DNA of 64,000 nucleotides from Gammaproteobacteria bacterium. GTDB taxonomy: Bacteria > Pseudomonadota > Gammaproteobacteria > Xanthomonadales > Wenzhouxiangellaceae. This document shows, piece by piece, positions 43,860 to 53,519 of this stretch; position 1 is the stretch's first letter; the number at the start of each line of letters is the position of its first letter. The stretch lies in contig JAJFKX010000019.1 of assembly GCA_021772985.1 (NCBI GenBank), forward strand, positions 186,001 through 250,000, read 5' to 3'. The translations under genes were made by a program, and so were the position numbers. The notes under the pieces were generated by a model. The model was not told the origin of the DNA. It saw nothing but the letters and a program-made list of their open reading frames with translations, and ran no database searches.

Positions 43860-44975
43860 TTAAATTACCAGCCTTTGAGGAGCAAGGTCACCTTCACTTA
43901 ACCCCGCTTCAAGCAAATCCTGAGGCAAACAGTTATCTACCAGCAACGAGCTAGCTGCCCGTGCCGCTGCTGATGCTGTCTGCACTCCGTAACCACCTTG
44001 CCCGGCCAGCCAAAAGAAACCATCCAGATCGCCCGCCCAGCCAATCACCAATGAGCGATCATCAACAAACGACCGCAACCCTGCCCAGCTATGCTGCACA
44101 CTTTGTACCGGTAGGTCGGCAACCTGCTGAATCCGGTCAATGGCAATGGCAATATCAAGATCTTCTGCATACACATCCGCAGGTGGCATTGCAGTTTCAT
44201 CTGCCGGTGATATCAGTAATTTTCCGGCATCTGGTTTCAAATAAAAGCGTTCGTGAACATCAAGTAACAACGGCCATGTTGAACTGCTTATACCTGTTGG
44301 CGCATCAATAATAGCGGCGCTACGCTTTAACGGCTGCAAGCCTATTCTCACAACACCAGCCAGATCAGCAATACGATCTGCCCAGGCCCCGGCTGCATTA
44401 ACAACCACCTTCGCATGCACAACACCGGCATTGGTCTCCAATACCCAAGCTTCACTATTGCGGTGCATTTTCAATACTTCACAGTTCAACCGAACTTGGG
44501 CTCCATGGTTTCGGGCACCTGATAGATACGCTTGCAACAGAACATCCACATCAATATCAAACGCAGCCGGATCCAAATAACCCCCACAGATTCTGTCAGG
44601 ATTAAGTATCGGCATTAATGCCTGACATTGTCTTGCACCCAATAGTGCAAAACCTTCAGCCATTGCTGCAGCTTTAATTGCAGCTTGGTCCTCCCTGCCC
44701 CCAATAGTTAATACACCACGATCAGACAAAATAGGGTAAGCAACAAAGCCTTTCGGCGGTGAGCGGTAAAACCTGCCACTGGCTGCACTAAGCCTGCGCA
44801 CAGTTGCGTTTCCGTAATGCTCTGAAAATAATGCTGCTGAACGGCCGGTGCTGTGATATCCGGCATGCATCTCTCTTTCCAGCAAAACCACATCGCGACA
44901 CTCGGCCAGATGATAGGCAAGCGAGGCACCCGCAATGCCTGCACCGATAATAATTGTGTCAGTTACAATGTCCAC
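43860..44975 (-). CDS. FAD-dependent amine oxidoreductase, D-arginine dehydrogenase (DauA)-like
   Basis: This 371-residue flavoprotein of the DAO family has the Rossmann motif TIIIGAGIAGASLAYHLAE. It matches Pseudomonas DauA at EREMHAGYHSTGRSAALFSE, RFYLKPDAGKLLISPADE, HSWAGLRSFVDDRSLVIGW and FFWLAGQGGYGVQTASAAA. DauA oxidises D-arginine and other D-amino acids to 2-oxoacids. The actual substrate here is unproven. The start is GTG 44975; there is no strong ribosome-binding site. The membrane protein gene lies 21 bases upstream on the same strand. Confidence 0.85.
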   Translation of the reverse strand: MDIVTDTIIIGAGIAGASLAYHLAECRDVVLLEREMHAGYHSTGRSAALFSEHYGNATVRRLSAASGRFYRSPPKGFVAYPILSDRGVLTIGGREDQAAIKAAAMAEGFALLGARQCQALMPILNPDRICGGYLDPAAFDIDVDVLLQAYLSGARNHGAQVRLNCEVLKMHRNSEAWVLETNAGVVHAKVVVNAAGAWADRIADLAGVVRIGLQPLKRSAAIIDAPTGISSSTWPLLLDVHERFYLKPDAGKLLISPADETAMPPADVYAEDLDIAIAIDRIQQVADLPVQSVQHSWAGLRSFVDDRSLVIGWAGDLDGFFWLAGQGGYGVQTASAAARAASSLLVDNCLPQDLLEAGLSEGDLAPQRLVI

Positions 44976-44996
44976 GTGGTGACGCTGACTATATGT

Positions 44997-45629
44997 TCAG
45001 TTCTGGGTACTGTCGGATAACAGTTTTTTCGCCAGGGGTATATAGGCCATTCCCATCACAATAAGTGCAGGTCGAGCCAGCAATGGAAGTTCCAGCGCGT
45101 TACCGAAAATAACCGCCACCCATACCAGTCCCAATATAATGGCATTAATACGGCTTACTGCACCACACCATGCCACTGCAATGGTCAACATCATAAAACC
45201 GATAAAGCCCAGATCCGGCAGCCCATAAAACAGGGTATTAATGAGTGGCGTTTCAAATAGTCCAGTGTGTACCGGATATGCTGCCTCGCCGGTTTTGGCT
45301 ACCAGCGGCATGACAAAATCGATGGCATATTGTCCGGCCAGGAAAAACGGCGCAATCACAGCAGGTAATAAACCGATCCCTGCCAGTATCTCAGGACCTT
45401 TGGCACCTCTGACTGATGACCAAATGGCCATCGCTGCCGGCACCAGTAAAATAGAGCTCGCCAATAAAACCAAATGCGAACCGTTCCACGCATCTGCATG
45501 TGTAATCAAACGCTGATAAAACTGCATTTCCGGATCCAGCGTTGTATACAGCCACAACATGCCTATACCAGCCAGGATAAAAGCACCAGGCAAACTGGCA
45601 GCCCAGAGTGTTTTGATTAACTGTGGCAT
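44997..45629 (-). CDS. Membrane protein of unknown function, five to six helices
   Basis: This 210-residue inner-membrane protein has about six hydrophobic segments (SLPGAFILAGIGMLWLYT, LVLLASSILLVPAAMAIWS, GIGLLPAVIAPFFLAG, GFIGFMMLTIAVAWCGA, AIILGLVWVAVIFGNAL). I do not recognise the family. AGGAG lies eight bases before the ATG. The DauA-like gene follows at 21 bases, so they are probably co-expressed, which may hint at a role in export or uptake of a related compound. Confidence 0.65.
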   Translation of the reverse strand: MPQLIKTLWAASLPGAFILAGIGMLWLYTTLDPEMQFYQRLITHADAWNGSHLVLLASSILLVPAAMAIWSSVRGAKGPEILAGIGLLPAVIAPFFLAGQYAIDFVMPLVAKTGEAAYPVHTGLFETPLINTLFYGLPDLGFIGFMMLTIAVAWCGAVSRINAIILGLVWVAVIFGNALELPLLARPALIVMGMAYIPLAKKLLSDSTQN

Positions 45630-45704
45630 TGCTATTTCTCCTGGTTCAAATCGGTTTGATAGCTACCTGCCAAAACCAATATGTTTAGTTGGTTATAATT
45701 CCGG

Positions 45705-46607
45705 CTATTCACTGCCAGATGTATTATCTGCCGGCGGTCGCCCATCTTCAGATAAATACCAGGGCACAGAATCAAATTCTAATGGCGGCAAACCAAAAAA
45801 CCTTCTTAATGCATCCAGGGCCGCACCATGATAAATGGTGGCATGTGTTTCTGACTCACTGCGATCCACGTAAACCCATTCCAGGCTTTTGGGTGCCTTG
45901 GTATCCAGCACACTGATTATTGTTTCCAGCGCACTCTGCATAGTGCCGCCTTCATTGGCCATGGTCAGATACAATCGCCTTGATTTGTCATCATGTGCTT
46001 CAAGCAGGCTTTCCGCCTGTGTTGCCAGCGCTTTTCCATCCCACCAAAGACTGGGGCTGATCGCAATATAGTCGGTGAATAATTCCGGGGTTTTGAGGAA
46101 AGTATCAAGCACAAACAAGCCCGCCAGTGATTCACCGATAATAGCTCTTCGCTCTGCAGTACGATACCGTTTTTCTACCAGTGCTATAACTTCGTCAGCA
46201 ATATATTTTCGAAATTTGGTGGCGTCGCCCGATGGCGGTAGAGCATTGATGAATCGTGGGTCATGCGCTTGGAATGTTAATTCCATCAAGCGATTTTGAG
46301 TACCAATTCCGACGATAATTAATTCTTCATAATTGCCATTGATTGTGGTTAATTGTCCAAGACCACTGATGTGGTGAAAGTCCTGTTCCAAACCACCATC
46401 AATAACATAAAGAACCGGATAGGATTTATCTCCATCGACATAACCGGGCGGCAACCAGATATTAATTTCTCGTTGATCACCCAGGATGGAAGACTGCAAC
46501 TTGAATGATTCACCAATGGTAATCGGTGATATCTGAATTTGCGCTTGTTCAGCCGCAACAGCGAGCTGCACTACAAAACCGAACAACAATAACCCTAATC
46601 GAAGCAT
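45705..46607 (-). CDS. Exported esterase of the IroE/Fes (esterase D) type
   Basis: This 300-residue exported protein has a signal peptide (MLRLGLLLFGFVVQLAVAAE). It is an alpha/beta hydrolase: INIWLPPGYVDGDKSYPVLY with YVIDGG, the nucleophile Ser in RRAIIGESLAGLFVLDTF, ISPSLWWDG, and the His in SESETHATIYHG. Such enzymes cleave siderophore or other esters in the periplasm; no siderophore genes are next to it. It lies 75 bases upstream of the membrane protein on the same strand. Confidence 0.85.
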   Translation of the reverse strand: MLRLGLLLFGFVVQLAVAAEQAQIQISPITIGESFKLQSSILGDQREINIWLPPGYVDGDKSYPVLYVIDGGLEQDFHHISGLGQLTTINGNYEELIIVGIGTQNRLMELTFQAHDPRFINALPPSGDATKFRKYIADEVIALVEKRYRTAERRAIIGESLAGLFVLDTFLKTPELFTDYIAISPSLWWDGKALATQAESLLEAHDDKSRRLYLTMANEGGTMQSALETIISVLDTKAPKSLEWVYVDRSESETHATIYHGAALDALRRFFGLPPLEFDSVPWYLSEDGRPPADNTSGSE

Positions 46608-46751
46608 ATTTTTACTCTATTCATCAACAAACAACATAGCAGTAATAACATGTTTGCAGAACTACTCCCGAATTGGCCAAGTTAGTTCGTTACTGGCATT
46701 AGCTGGGAAGGTATTGTGTCAATTAAAATAAAGTTTTGAGTCAGTTATTAC

Positions 46752-48509
46752 CTATTCAAAACCATTATTAAACACTCTATCACCACAGTCGCCTGCATCC
46801 AGCAAAGCCACCTCAATAATCAGGTCGCCACCAGGTGCGTCAATTTGCACTGGTTCTTCAACTTCGGCACCACCACGGTCAACCTCGGCCAGCAATGCCA
46901 TACCACTGTCGAGAATCGACAAACTGACATCACCACAACTTTGTGCAATCGCGGATACTATCCCGCCATTAGCCACACCGGCTAAGGAGAAAGACTTGAC
47001 CGATGTATCACCAGTAACTGCATTGATGAGTTGCTCTTCGGTACTCAAAGTTTGTGGGCCACGTGCCAGCACTTCCAGACGATACGGAATTAAAAAACCG
47101 GTACCCGGTTCTTCCAAAGTGCCATCCACTACTACCGGATCAGCGTTATACAATGCGGGTAATACATTCCCGATATCAGTGTCCAGCACTTCGTTGGACG
47201 CCACATTGTCAAAAAAATGGTCATCGTTATAACCTCCCAGAAAAATATCCGGCCGTAAATCACTGTTCACATCAAAACTGATGGCACGCCAGCCTTTATG
47301 CAGGCTGCCATCAGGAAAAGCGTCTCCAGGAGTCCAGTCCAAAAAGGCAACATCATCAACCGTGCTTACATTACGCAAAATCACCGGTCGGCTATTGCTA
47401 GCAGTCTCAAACATTACAATCAAATCATCGCGCCGGTCACTGTTTAAATCAGCCACCGTTACTTTACGGGTAGCACGTGATTTTACCGAGCTCGGTAAAA
47501 CATCCACTGACGTTAGTATTGCCTGATTGCCGGCATCATTACCGTCGTTGCGTAAAAACCGGTCACCGCCACCCGGTGCATTGGACCAGTAAATATCCAA
47601 ATCGCCATCACCATCCATATCGATCGGCTGCAATACGACTTCACCGTTTTGATCCGGGCCTATCTGTTGGACACTGCCGGTATAACTGAAATCACCTTCA
47701 GCACTGCCGGCTCCCTGATTATCGTTGTAATAAATAAATTGTGGGTCATGCTCATTACCAATTAACAGGTCGAGCTTGGTATCGCCATTCATATCACCGG
47801 CAGCAATGTGCACAGTGTAGTCAGAATCAGCCGGAACATGGGTGTTGGTTACCTGAGTAAACATCCCATCACCATCATTGAAAATCATCCGGTCCTGCGA
47901 ATCGAAAGGATAATTGCCGGCGTAGATATCGATAGAACCATTACCGTTAAAATCCTCGGCAACACCACTACATGACGCACCCAGATCACCGGCCACAGGT
48001 AATCGCAGGTTGCTTTCATCTATAAAACTATCGAATACACCACCAGGATGATTATTACGGAAGTACTTATCATTATCAGAGTTGGAATCGTTGACCAGAT
48101 AAATATCAACCCAGCCATCGCTGTCAAAATCCCTGAAATACGCAACCCGGGTCACATCTGAACCATTAAAACCCGGAATAATGCTGCCTCCGCTGACCTC
48201 GATAAACACGCCATTATCGTTACGATACAGCTTATTACGCCTGCCTCCAAAATCGGCCAAAGCTACTCCGATGACAACATCCATATCGCCATCCCGGTCA
48301 AAATCGCCGGTATCTACCGATTTTTCGTTATTGGTGACCTCCGACACATTTTGAACAATGCGGGTGTTAGTGACATCCTCAAAATTAAGCGGCTCTGTGA
48401 TATTGCCACCGATAGCACCACCGGCAGTCAATAAACCCATACCAAACAGCCAGCTATTCAACAGCTGCCTGCCACCTGAACCACTGCAATGACTACTTCC
48501 TGCCATCAT
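46752..48509 (-). CDS. Secreted FG-GAP/VCBS repeat protein with NNGFE tail
   Basis: This 585-residue exported protein consists mainly of FG-GAP/VCBS-type calcium-binding blades, recognisable as VDTGDFDRDGDMDVVIGV, YFRDFDSDGWVDIYLV, DMNGDTKLDLLIGNEHDP and DMDGDGDLDIYWSN. It ends DRVFNNGFE, a C-terminal tail of the type seen in Lysobacterales exported proteins. The fold is a beta propeller, probably for adhesion or matrix. A GGAG lies seven bases before the ATG. The N-terminus is glycine- and serine-rich rather than strongly hydrophobic. Confidence 0.75.
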   Translation of the reverse strand: MMAGSSHCSGSGGRQLLNSWLFGMGLLTAGGAIGGNITEPLNFEDVTNTRIVQNVSEVTNNEKSVDTGDFDRDGDMDVVIGVALADFGGRRNKLYRNDNGVFIEVSGGSIIPGFNGSDVTRVAYFRDFDSDGWVDIYLVNDSNSDNDKYFRNNHPGGVFDSFIDESNLRLPVAGDLGASCSGVAEDFNGNGSIDIYAGNYPFDSQDRMIFNDGDGMFTQVTNTHVPADSDYTVHIAAGDMNGDTKLDLLIGNEHDPQFIYYNDNQGAGSAEGDFSYTGSVQQIGPDQNGEVVLQPIDMDGDGDLDIYWSNAPGGGDRFLRNDGNDAGNQAILTSVDVLPSSVKSRATRKVTVADLNSDRRDDLIVMFETASNSRPVILRNVSTVDDVAFLDWTPGDAFPDGSLHKGWRAISFDVNSDLRPDIFLGGYNDDHFFDNVASNEVLDTDIGNVLPALYNADPVVVDGTLEEPGTGFLIPYRLEVLARGPQTLSTEEQLINAVTGDTSVKSFSLAGVANGGIVSAIAQSCGDVSLSILDSGMALLAEVDRGGAEVEEPVQIDAPGGDLIIEVALLDAGDCGDRVFNNGFE

Positions 48510-48811
48510 CGTCTTGCTCCAGTCAATCAGATACCCCTTGTTGTTATCAATATCCTATAGTAATCAAGGCTTATTTGCGATTTTGGAGGCTTTTACTCGG
48601 TTGCAGATTTAGCTATGCAACAATAAATTACTCATCAATGGAACCCCTGATTTAATCAGGCATGGCCGCGAGCGAGTCATTTTTTGTGCAGGACAGTGTC
48701 TTTTTGAACGCAGGCATAGCGGGCTACGTCAAGTTTAAAAAGTGCTGTCATGCGAAAAAAACGACCGCTCCCCAAGGGGTTACGCCCGAAATGCGGCCGT
48801 GCCTGATTAAA
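48510..48811. other. Intergenic segment between the FG-GAP gene and the MBL gene
   Basis: This gap of about 300 bases is mostly the MITE-like element (48640 onward). The 130 bases before it contain the FG-GAP gene's upstream region with no other structure seen. Confidence 0.5.
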
Positions 48812-48822
48812 TCAGAGGTTCC
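48640..48822. mobile_element. MITE-like element, 183 bp, with 30-base terminal inverted repeats
   Basis: The left end, 48640-48669, begins GGAACCCCTGATTTAATCAG. The right end, 48793-48822, is its inverted copy with two mismatches and begins (complement) GGAACCTCTGATTTAATCAG. Both continue into GCA[T/C]GGCCGC. The interior has no gene. The size, terminal symmetry and lack of coding capacity fit a MITE, possibly derived from an IS element. The right repeat overlaps the 3-prime end of the MBL-fold gene and supplies its TGA. A clear target-site duplication was not found. Confidence 0.7.
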
Positions 48823-49816
48823 CAAGTTCAAGAAACCACGCATTAAACGCTCTTTCGTAATAAGCCGGATTAAACAATATCCAATTTCCCAGTGATTCTG
48901 GAATATTGAATTCTTTTGCTCCCTCAGCGGCTGTTTTACCTGCAGCATGCGCACGCCTGGCATGCATTTCTACAAGGTTGAGCAATTCCAGATAATTCCC
49001 CATTTCACCAGCCATACCAATCTCACCATGACCGGTAATAATCAACTTGTGTGGGTCTTTGAGAAGCTTTTCGACTGAGCTGCGCAATCTTGATGGTATG
49101 GCATCCACGTAGTTATGAAAAAACCCTTTCCAGATCAAATCGCCAGCAAAAATAATCGGCAGATCATCAAGATGAATAACCAAATCACTGGGTGTATGCC
49201 CGGACAACGGTTCGATGGTAACGCTGCGTCCACCCAGGTCTAGATTTACTGGCTTGCTCTCATCGATCAGAATCTGGGTCGGCCCGACAACCCGAATAGC
49301 CGGTCGTGCGAACACTTCACCCTGCTGCAGGTGGTCGATAACATAACGTTCGTTGATCAATTTTCTGGTAGTTTCAGTGGCTATGATTTCAGGCCCCTGC
49401 CCTCCCATTTGATAACCTGCCAGACCACCACTGTGATCAGCATGAAAATGGGTTACAACCACATCGGTCGGACGCTTGCCAGTCAACCGCGCTGCATGTT
49501 CAGCCATCCAGTGTGCCCCAGCTGGCTGCAGAAAAGCATCAATAGCCAAGACTTTCTCATCACCAGCAATAAAGCCGCCATTACAAACCGTTTGTGCATT
49601 GGCAAATTCACCCTGTGCATTAAGTGGTGTTGACACCACTGCCCAGACTCCTTGGCCAACCTGCTGCAAACGCCCGAAATCTTGTTCATCAATTACTGCA
49701 CCCAGCTGTTGCGCGCCCGCCTGGGCGCTGGTTAAAGCAAATTTGCTGCTGATTAGACCGGCCACCGCCAGGCTGCTCGATTGGCAAAGAAACCGACGCC
49801 GATTAAGTAACGTCAT
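48812..49816 (-). CDS. Exported MBL-fold metallohydrolase (twin-arginine leader)
   Basis: This 334-residue protein has a twin-arginine leader (LLNRRRFLCQSSSLAVAGLI). The metallo-beta-lactamase fold is clear: VVVTHFHADHSGGLAGYQ carries the HxHxDH metal motif, GHTPSDLVIHLDDLPIIFAG the next ligands, and LIITGHGEIG a further His. Relatives act on varied substrates, including proteins linked to quinohaemoprotein and Sox systems. The last codons EL-G-N-L and the TGA fall inside the right repeat of the MITE-like element, so the natural C-terminus may have been different. ATG 49816; GGAG is eleven bases upstream. Confidence 0.82.
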   Translation of the reverse strand: MTLLNRRRFLCQSSSLAVAGLISSKFALTSAQAGAQQLGAVIDEQDFGRLQQVGQGVWAVVSTPLNAQGEFANAQTVCNGGFIAGDEKVLAIDAFLQPAGAHWMAEHAARLTGKRPTDVVVTHFHADHSGGLAGYQMGGQGPEIIATETTRKLINERYVIDHLQQGEVFARPAIRVVGPTQILIDESKPVNLDLGGRSVTIEPLSGHTPSDLVIHLDDLPIIFAGDLIWKGFFHNYVDAIPSRLRSSVEKLLKDPHKLIITGHGEIGMAGEMGNYLELLNLVEMHARRAHAAGKTAAEGAKEFNIPESLGNWILFNPAYYERAFNAWFLELGNL

Positions 49817-49923
49817 GATCAATCATTCTCCATGGTATGCATATCTGAGATGCATTTGACTATGCTTGCAACACCATCCCGGACTTTGCCGATAGCTCCC
49901 AGGTAAACCGGGAGCCAGTCATA

Positions 49924-52900
49924 TTACTCGCCCAATTCAGTAGGCAACGGCGGCGCTTGTTGCGGCACTTGCTGCTGATACTCACCCAATTGCCCCAGCA
50001 CTTCGGTAATAGCCAGTTCCAATTGTGTATCCCGCCCTGCATTGGTCGCAATCGGGTCCAGCTCGACCTGGATATCCGGCGTAACACCTTCATTTTCAAC
50101 ACTCCAGTTACTGTCTGGATCGAAAAACCGGAAAAACGGCACGGTCACACGACCACCGTCGATCAAGCCCGGGTTAAATGCAATGCCGATCAAACCACCC
50201 CAGGTGCGGGTACCCATCAATTTACCGATACCAAGATGTCTGAATGAATAAGGCAGGTAATCACCGCCAGATCCCGCATCCTGATCAATCAGCATCAGCT
50301 TGGGCCCATGTAGCGCGCCAGCAGGTGTGTTGTAAATTAATCCATCCCGGTCTTTCCAACCGGACAAGTGAATACGGCTGAGTATCTCGGTAATATAATT
50401 GGCTGCCTGACCGCCACCGTTGGAACGTTCGTCAATGATTAGCGCCTGTTTGTCCACTTGCGCAAAGAACATCCGATTAAAAAATGTATACCCTGCCCCA
50501 GCTGTATTCGGCAAATAGATATAGCCAACCCGACCATCAGTTGCAGAATAGACAGCCCGCCGGTTGGCTTCGACCCATGACCACAGCCTGAGCAGGCGTT
50601 CTGATGACACCGGTTCAACAGTGATATCCCTCACATCGCTGCCATTGGCGTTGGGGCTAACCCGCAGGCTGACCTGCTGGCCAGTAGTATTTTGCAACCA
50701 GGCAAAAATATTATCATTTCCGGTCAGTTCACGGCCGTTGATCGCCAGGATGTATTCCCCTGCTGCAGCTGCATTACCAGGTGTCGCCAATGGGGCATCC
50801 AGGAATGTGTTCCAGGATTCTCCGTTGTAAACTTTGGCTATCTGGTAGCGACCATTGTCAATGACCAGATTTGCGCCTAACAAACCAGTGCTGACGCCGG
50901 GTGCAGAATATATATCGCCACCACCGGCACGGTTATGTCCAACCCGCAGTTCCGCGATCATTTGCACCAGCAATGTATTGAGATCTTCACGTCGGCCAAC
51001 ATGTTTTACCAGTGGCTGGTACTTGTCATACACCGCCTGCCAATCTGACCCATGCATGTTGTCAGCATAGAAATGTTCTAGTTCCATGCGCCAGGTTTCA
51101 TCAAAAATCTGTGCCCATTCAACAGCCGGCTCAATCCGCACCCGCAAACCACCGACGTCCAGGTTTTCCGGTTTGAGTTCGTCGCCAATTTCCGCTGACA
51201 CCAATGCACCGCCAGGTTTACTGATCAACAACCGGCCACCATCAGCACTGATGGTATAACCGTTGATCCCAGTCAGTACGCTGGTCGCTTCTTGTTCTTC
51301 GAAATCAAAACGCACCAGCTTGTTTTCACTTGCATTCTGCTCACCAGGAAGTTGATCGGCATCCCCTGGCTGAACCCGATCGATATAATACAGTTTGCCG
51401 TCAGAAGCCAACGCCAGGCTATCGTAATTGCGTCGAGCAACCGGCAATCCGACTATGCGCCCGGATAATCCTTCAAAGTCGATGCGCGTTTCTGGCACAG
51501 ATTTTTCTTCGCTATCCTGATCTTCAGAATCATCCTTTGCAGTTTCTGCAAGCTCGTCACCACTGTCAGCCAATAACGGCGACTTATCCTCTGTGGCTAA
51601 TACCAGAGCATATAGGCCTGCTCGATATGGTTGCTCCTGACTGGTCATATTCAGTCCAACCTGTTGTGGCCCGGAGTTGGTGGAAGCAGCAAAATACAAA
51701 ATCTTGCCATCCGGCCCGAATACCGGCGCAGCAACATCTGCGGTATTCTCACTAATTGGTGTGTGCTGATCAGCATTAAAGTTGTACAACATCAAGCGAC
51801 GATAATAATTAGGCTGCTCAACGGTGTACGCCAACCAATGCCCGTCGGGAGAAAAGCTTACCTCAAACAAATCCCTGCGGGCGTTAACGGCGATGCGACG
51901 GTGGTCACCGGTATCCAGGTCGATCACATGCAGGCCCAGGTGGTTGTCCTGGTAAATAATCCGCGGAGTATCTCCGCCCCCCCAGGCGAGTAACTGATAA
52001 AAATAGGCCCCCAGTGTAAAGCTCCGCATATCTCCAGCACCGGCCTGGTCAACTAAAACCAGTGTTTGCCCATCCAGCGACTCAACAATGTAAGCCACCT
52101 GTTCACCATCCGGTGACCACAATGCACCGTATTCACGTATACCTGGTGAATGGGTGAGATTCCGAGTGGAACCGTCTTCCAAAGGCACCGTGAACACATC
52201 ACCTCTGGCGGTTATCAGTGCTCGTTTACCGGTAGCCGATAACTCGGCCCGCTGGATGGTGTGACTGGCATCTTTCCATTGAGTCCGTAGTTGCGGTAAG
52301 TCTGGATTAATTGATATCTCCAGCGCTCGAGATTGGCTGCTGGCGATATCCAGCTGTTTTAAACCACCGCCAACTGCATACACAATGGTGCCGCCATGGC
52401 CAGCTGCACCACGAATATCCCAGTGGCTTTCATGTGTGATTTGTACCAGGTTCTGGCTAGCAGCGTCGTAGCTAAATAAATTGAAATTCTCGTGCTCACG
52501 ATCCGATAAAAAATACAGCTGGTCTTCCAGCCAGAAGGGATTAAAATTAGTGGCGCCCTCACCAGCAATGGTGATCGCAGTATTCTCTTCCAAATCCATA
52601 ATCCGAATGGCCGGGGTGGTACCCCCACGGTACCCTTTCCAGCCGGCGGTTCCACCAAATAAGCCGTTGTAGCCGGATCCATGTGACATATAGGCTAAAC
52701 GTGTGCCGGCAGCATCATAACTACCACGGTAAATACGCGCTTGCATTTGTTTGGCAGGCAAACCACCTTCCAACCCAACATGAAATAACTGTGCAGAACG
52801 ACCATGATCGGTTTCACGTGGTGACACCAACGCTACTTGTTGACCATCTGGCGTCCAGCCAATTGGAAGATCCTGGCCCGGATGCCAGGTAAGCCGCTGC

Positions 52901-53196
52901 GGCTGTCCACCTGTAACTGGAATTACATAGACATCCTGATTGTCTTCGTAATATCCAGCAAAAGCCAGCATCGAACCATCGGGAGAAAAAATCGGTGTAT
53001 TCTCTTCTGCCGGGTGTGAGGTGAGCCGCTGAGGATTTGATCCGTCACGCTCAGCTAACCAGATGTCACCTGCATAGACAAATGCCAGTCTATCCCCGCT
53101 CAACGCCGGCTGACTCAACATCAGGGTGGTTTCTGCTTGCACTGTGCAAGTTATTACCACAAACAAAGCAGTCAAGATAAATAACCTGTATTTCAT
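49924..53196 (-). CDS. Exported tricorn-type protease (propellers, PDZ and S41 domain)
   Basis: This 1090-residue exported protein has a signal peptide (KYRLFILTALFVVITCTVQA). Its N-terminal two thirds form beta-propellers with TolB-like blades (TPIFSPDGSMLAFAGYY, EVSFSPDGHWLAYTVEQ). An acidic linker (TAKDDSEDQDSEEK) follows, then a tricorn C1 domain, a PDZ-like domain (GEYILAINGRELTGNDNIFA) and a S41 protease domain with the nucleophile Ser976 in DAGSGGDYLPYSFR. Tricorn proteases degrade short peptides; exported bacterial forms act in the periplasm. ATG 53196 has GGAG five bases upstream. Confidence 0.9.
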   Translation of the reverse strand: MKYRLFILTALFVVITCTVQAETTLMLSQPALSGDRLAFVYAGDIWLAERDGSNPQRLTSHPAEENTPIFSPDGSMLAFAGYYEDNQDVYVIPVTGGQPQRLTWHPGQDLPIGWTPDGQQVALVSPRETDHGRSAQLFHVGLEGGLPAKQMQARIYRGSYDAAGTRLAYMSHGSGYNGLFGGTAGWKGYRGGTTPAIRIMDLEENTAITIAGEGATNFNPFWLEDQLYFLSDREHENFNLFSYDAASQNLVQITHESHWDIRGAAGHGGTIVYAVGGGLKQLDIASSQSRALEISINPDLPQLRTQWKDASHTIQRAELSATGKRALITARGDVFTVPLEDGSTRNLTHSPGIREYGALWSPDGEQVAYIVESLDGQTLVLVDQAGAGDMRSFTLGAYFYQLLAWGGGDTPRIIYQDNHLGLHVIDLDTGDHRRIAVNARRDLFEVSFSPDGHWLAYTVEQPNYYRRLMLYNFNADQHTPISENTADVAAPVFGPDGKILYFAASTNSGPQQVGLNMTSQEQPYRAGLYALVLATEDKSPLLADSGDELAETAKDDSEDQDSEEKSVPETRIDFEGLSGRIVGLPVARRNYDSLALASDGKLYYIDRVQPGDADQLPGEQNASENKLVRFDFEEQEATSVLTGINGYTISADGGRLLISKPGGALVSAEIGDELKPENLDVGGLRVRIEPAVEWAQIFDETWRMELEHFYADNMHGSDWQAVYDKYQPLVKHVGRREDLNTLLVQMIAELRVGHNRAGGGDIYSAPGVSTGLLGANLVIDNGRYQIAKVYNGESWNTFLDAPLATPGNAAAAGEYILAINGRELTGNDNIFAWLQNTTGQQVSLRVSPNANGSDVRDITVEPVSSERLLRLWSWVEANRRAVYSATDGRVGYIYLPNTAGAGYTFFNRMFFAQVDKQALIIDERSNGGGQAANYITEILSRIHLSGWKDRDGLIYNTPAGALHGPKLMLIDQDAGSGGDYLPYSFRHLGIGKLMGTRTWGGLIGIAFNPGLIDGGRVTVPFFRFFDPDSNWSVENEGVTPDIQVELDPIATNAGRDTQLELAITEVLGQLGEYQQQVPQQAPPLPTELGE

Positions 53197-53519
53197 GTTT
53201 TCTCCAAACATCTATTATGAGTATCCAGCGATATAGCTGTAATCGGCACCTACCATAACTGCAAACTCAATCTGCAACCAGAGGCGTGTTAAGTAAACCT
53301 ATTGTATTCGGTGCCACCATGAAAACCGCTATCGAATCTAAATTCGAATCATTTTGCAGCATGCATCGCGCCGTTTGACATGCATAAATTACCCACTTGG
53401 CTCAAGCGGCTGAAGATCAGACTTAAGAATGATCAACCGTTATCAGGTATGGCCCGGTGATTCGGCTCTTGTTATTATCAGCAAGCCCCAGCTGATGATG
53501 CCCAACAACAGGTAATACT
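53197..53519. other. Divergent regulatory region between tricorn and 2-hydroxyacid dehydrogenase genes
   Basis: These 323 bases separate two divergent genes and should contain both promoters. No clear operator palindrome, terminator or RNA structure was seen by eye. Confidence 0.4.
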
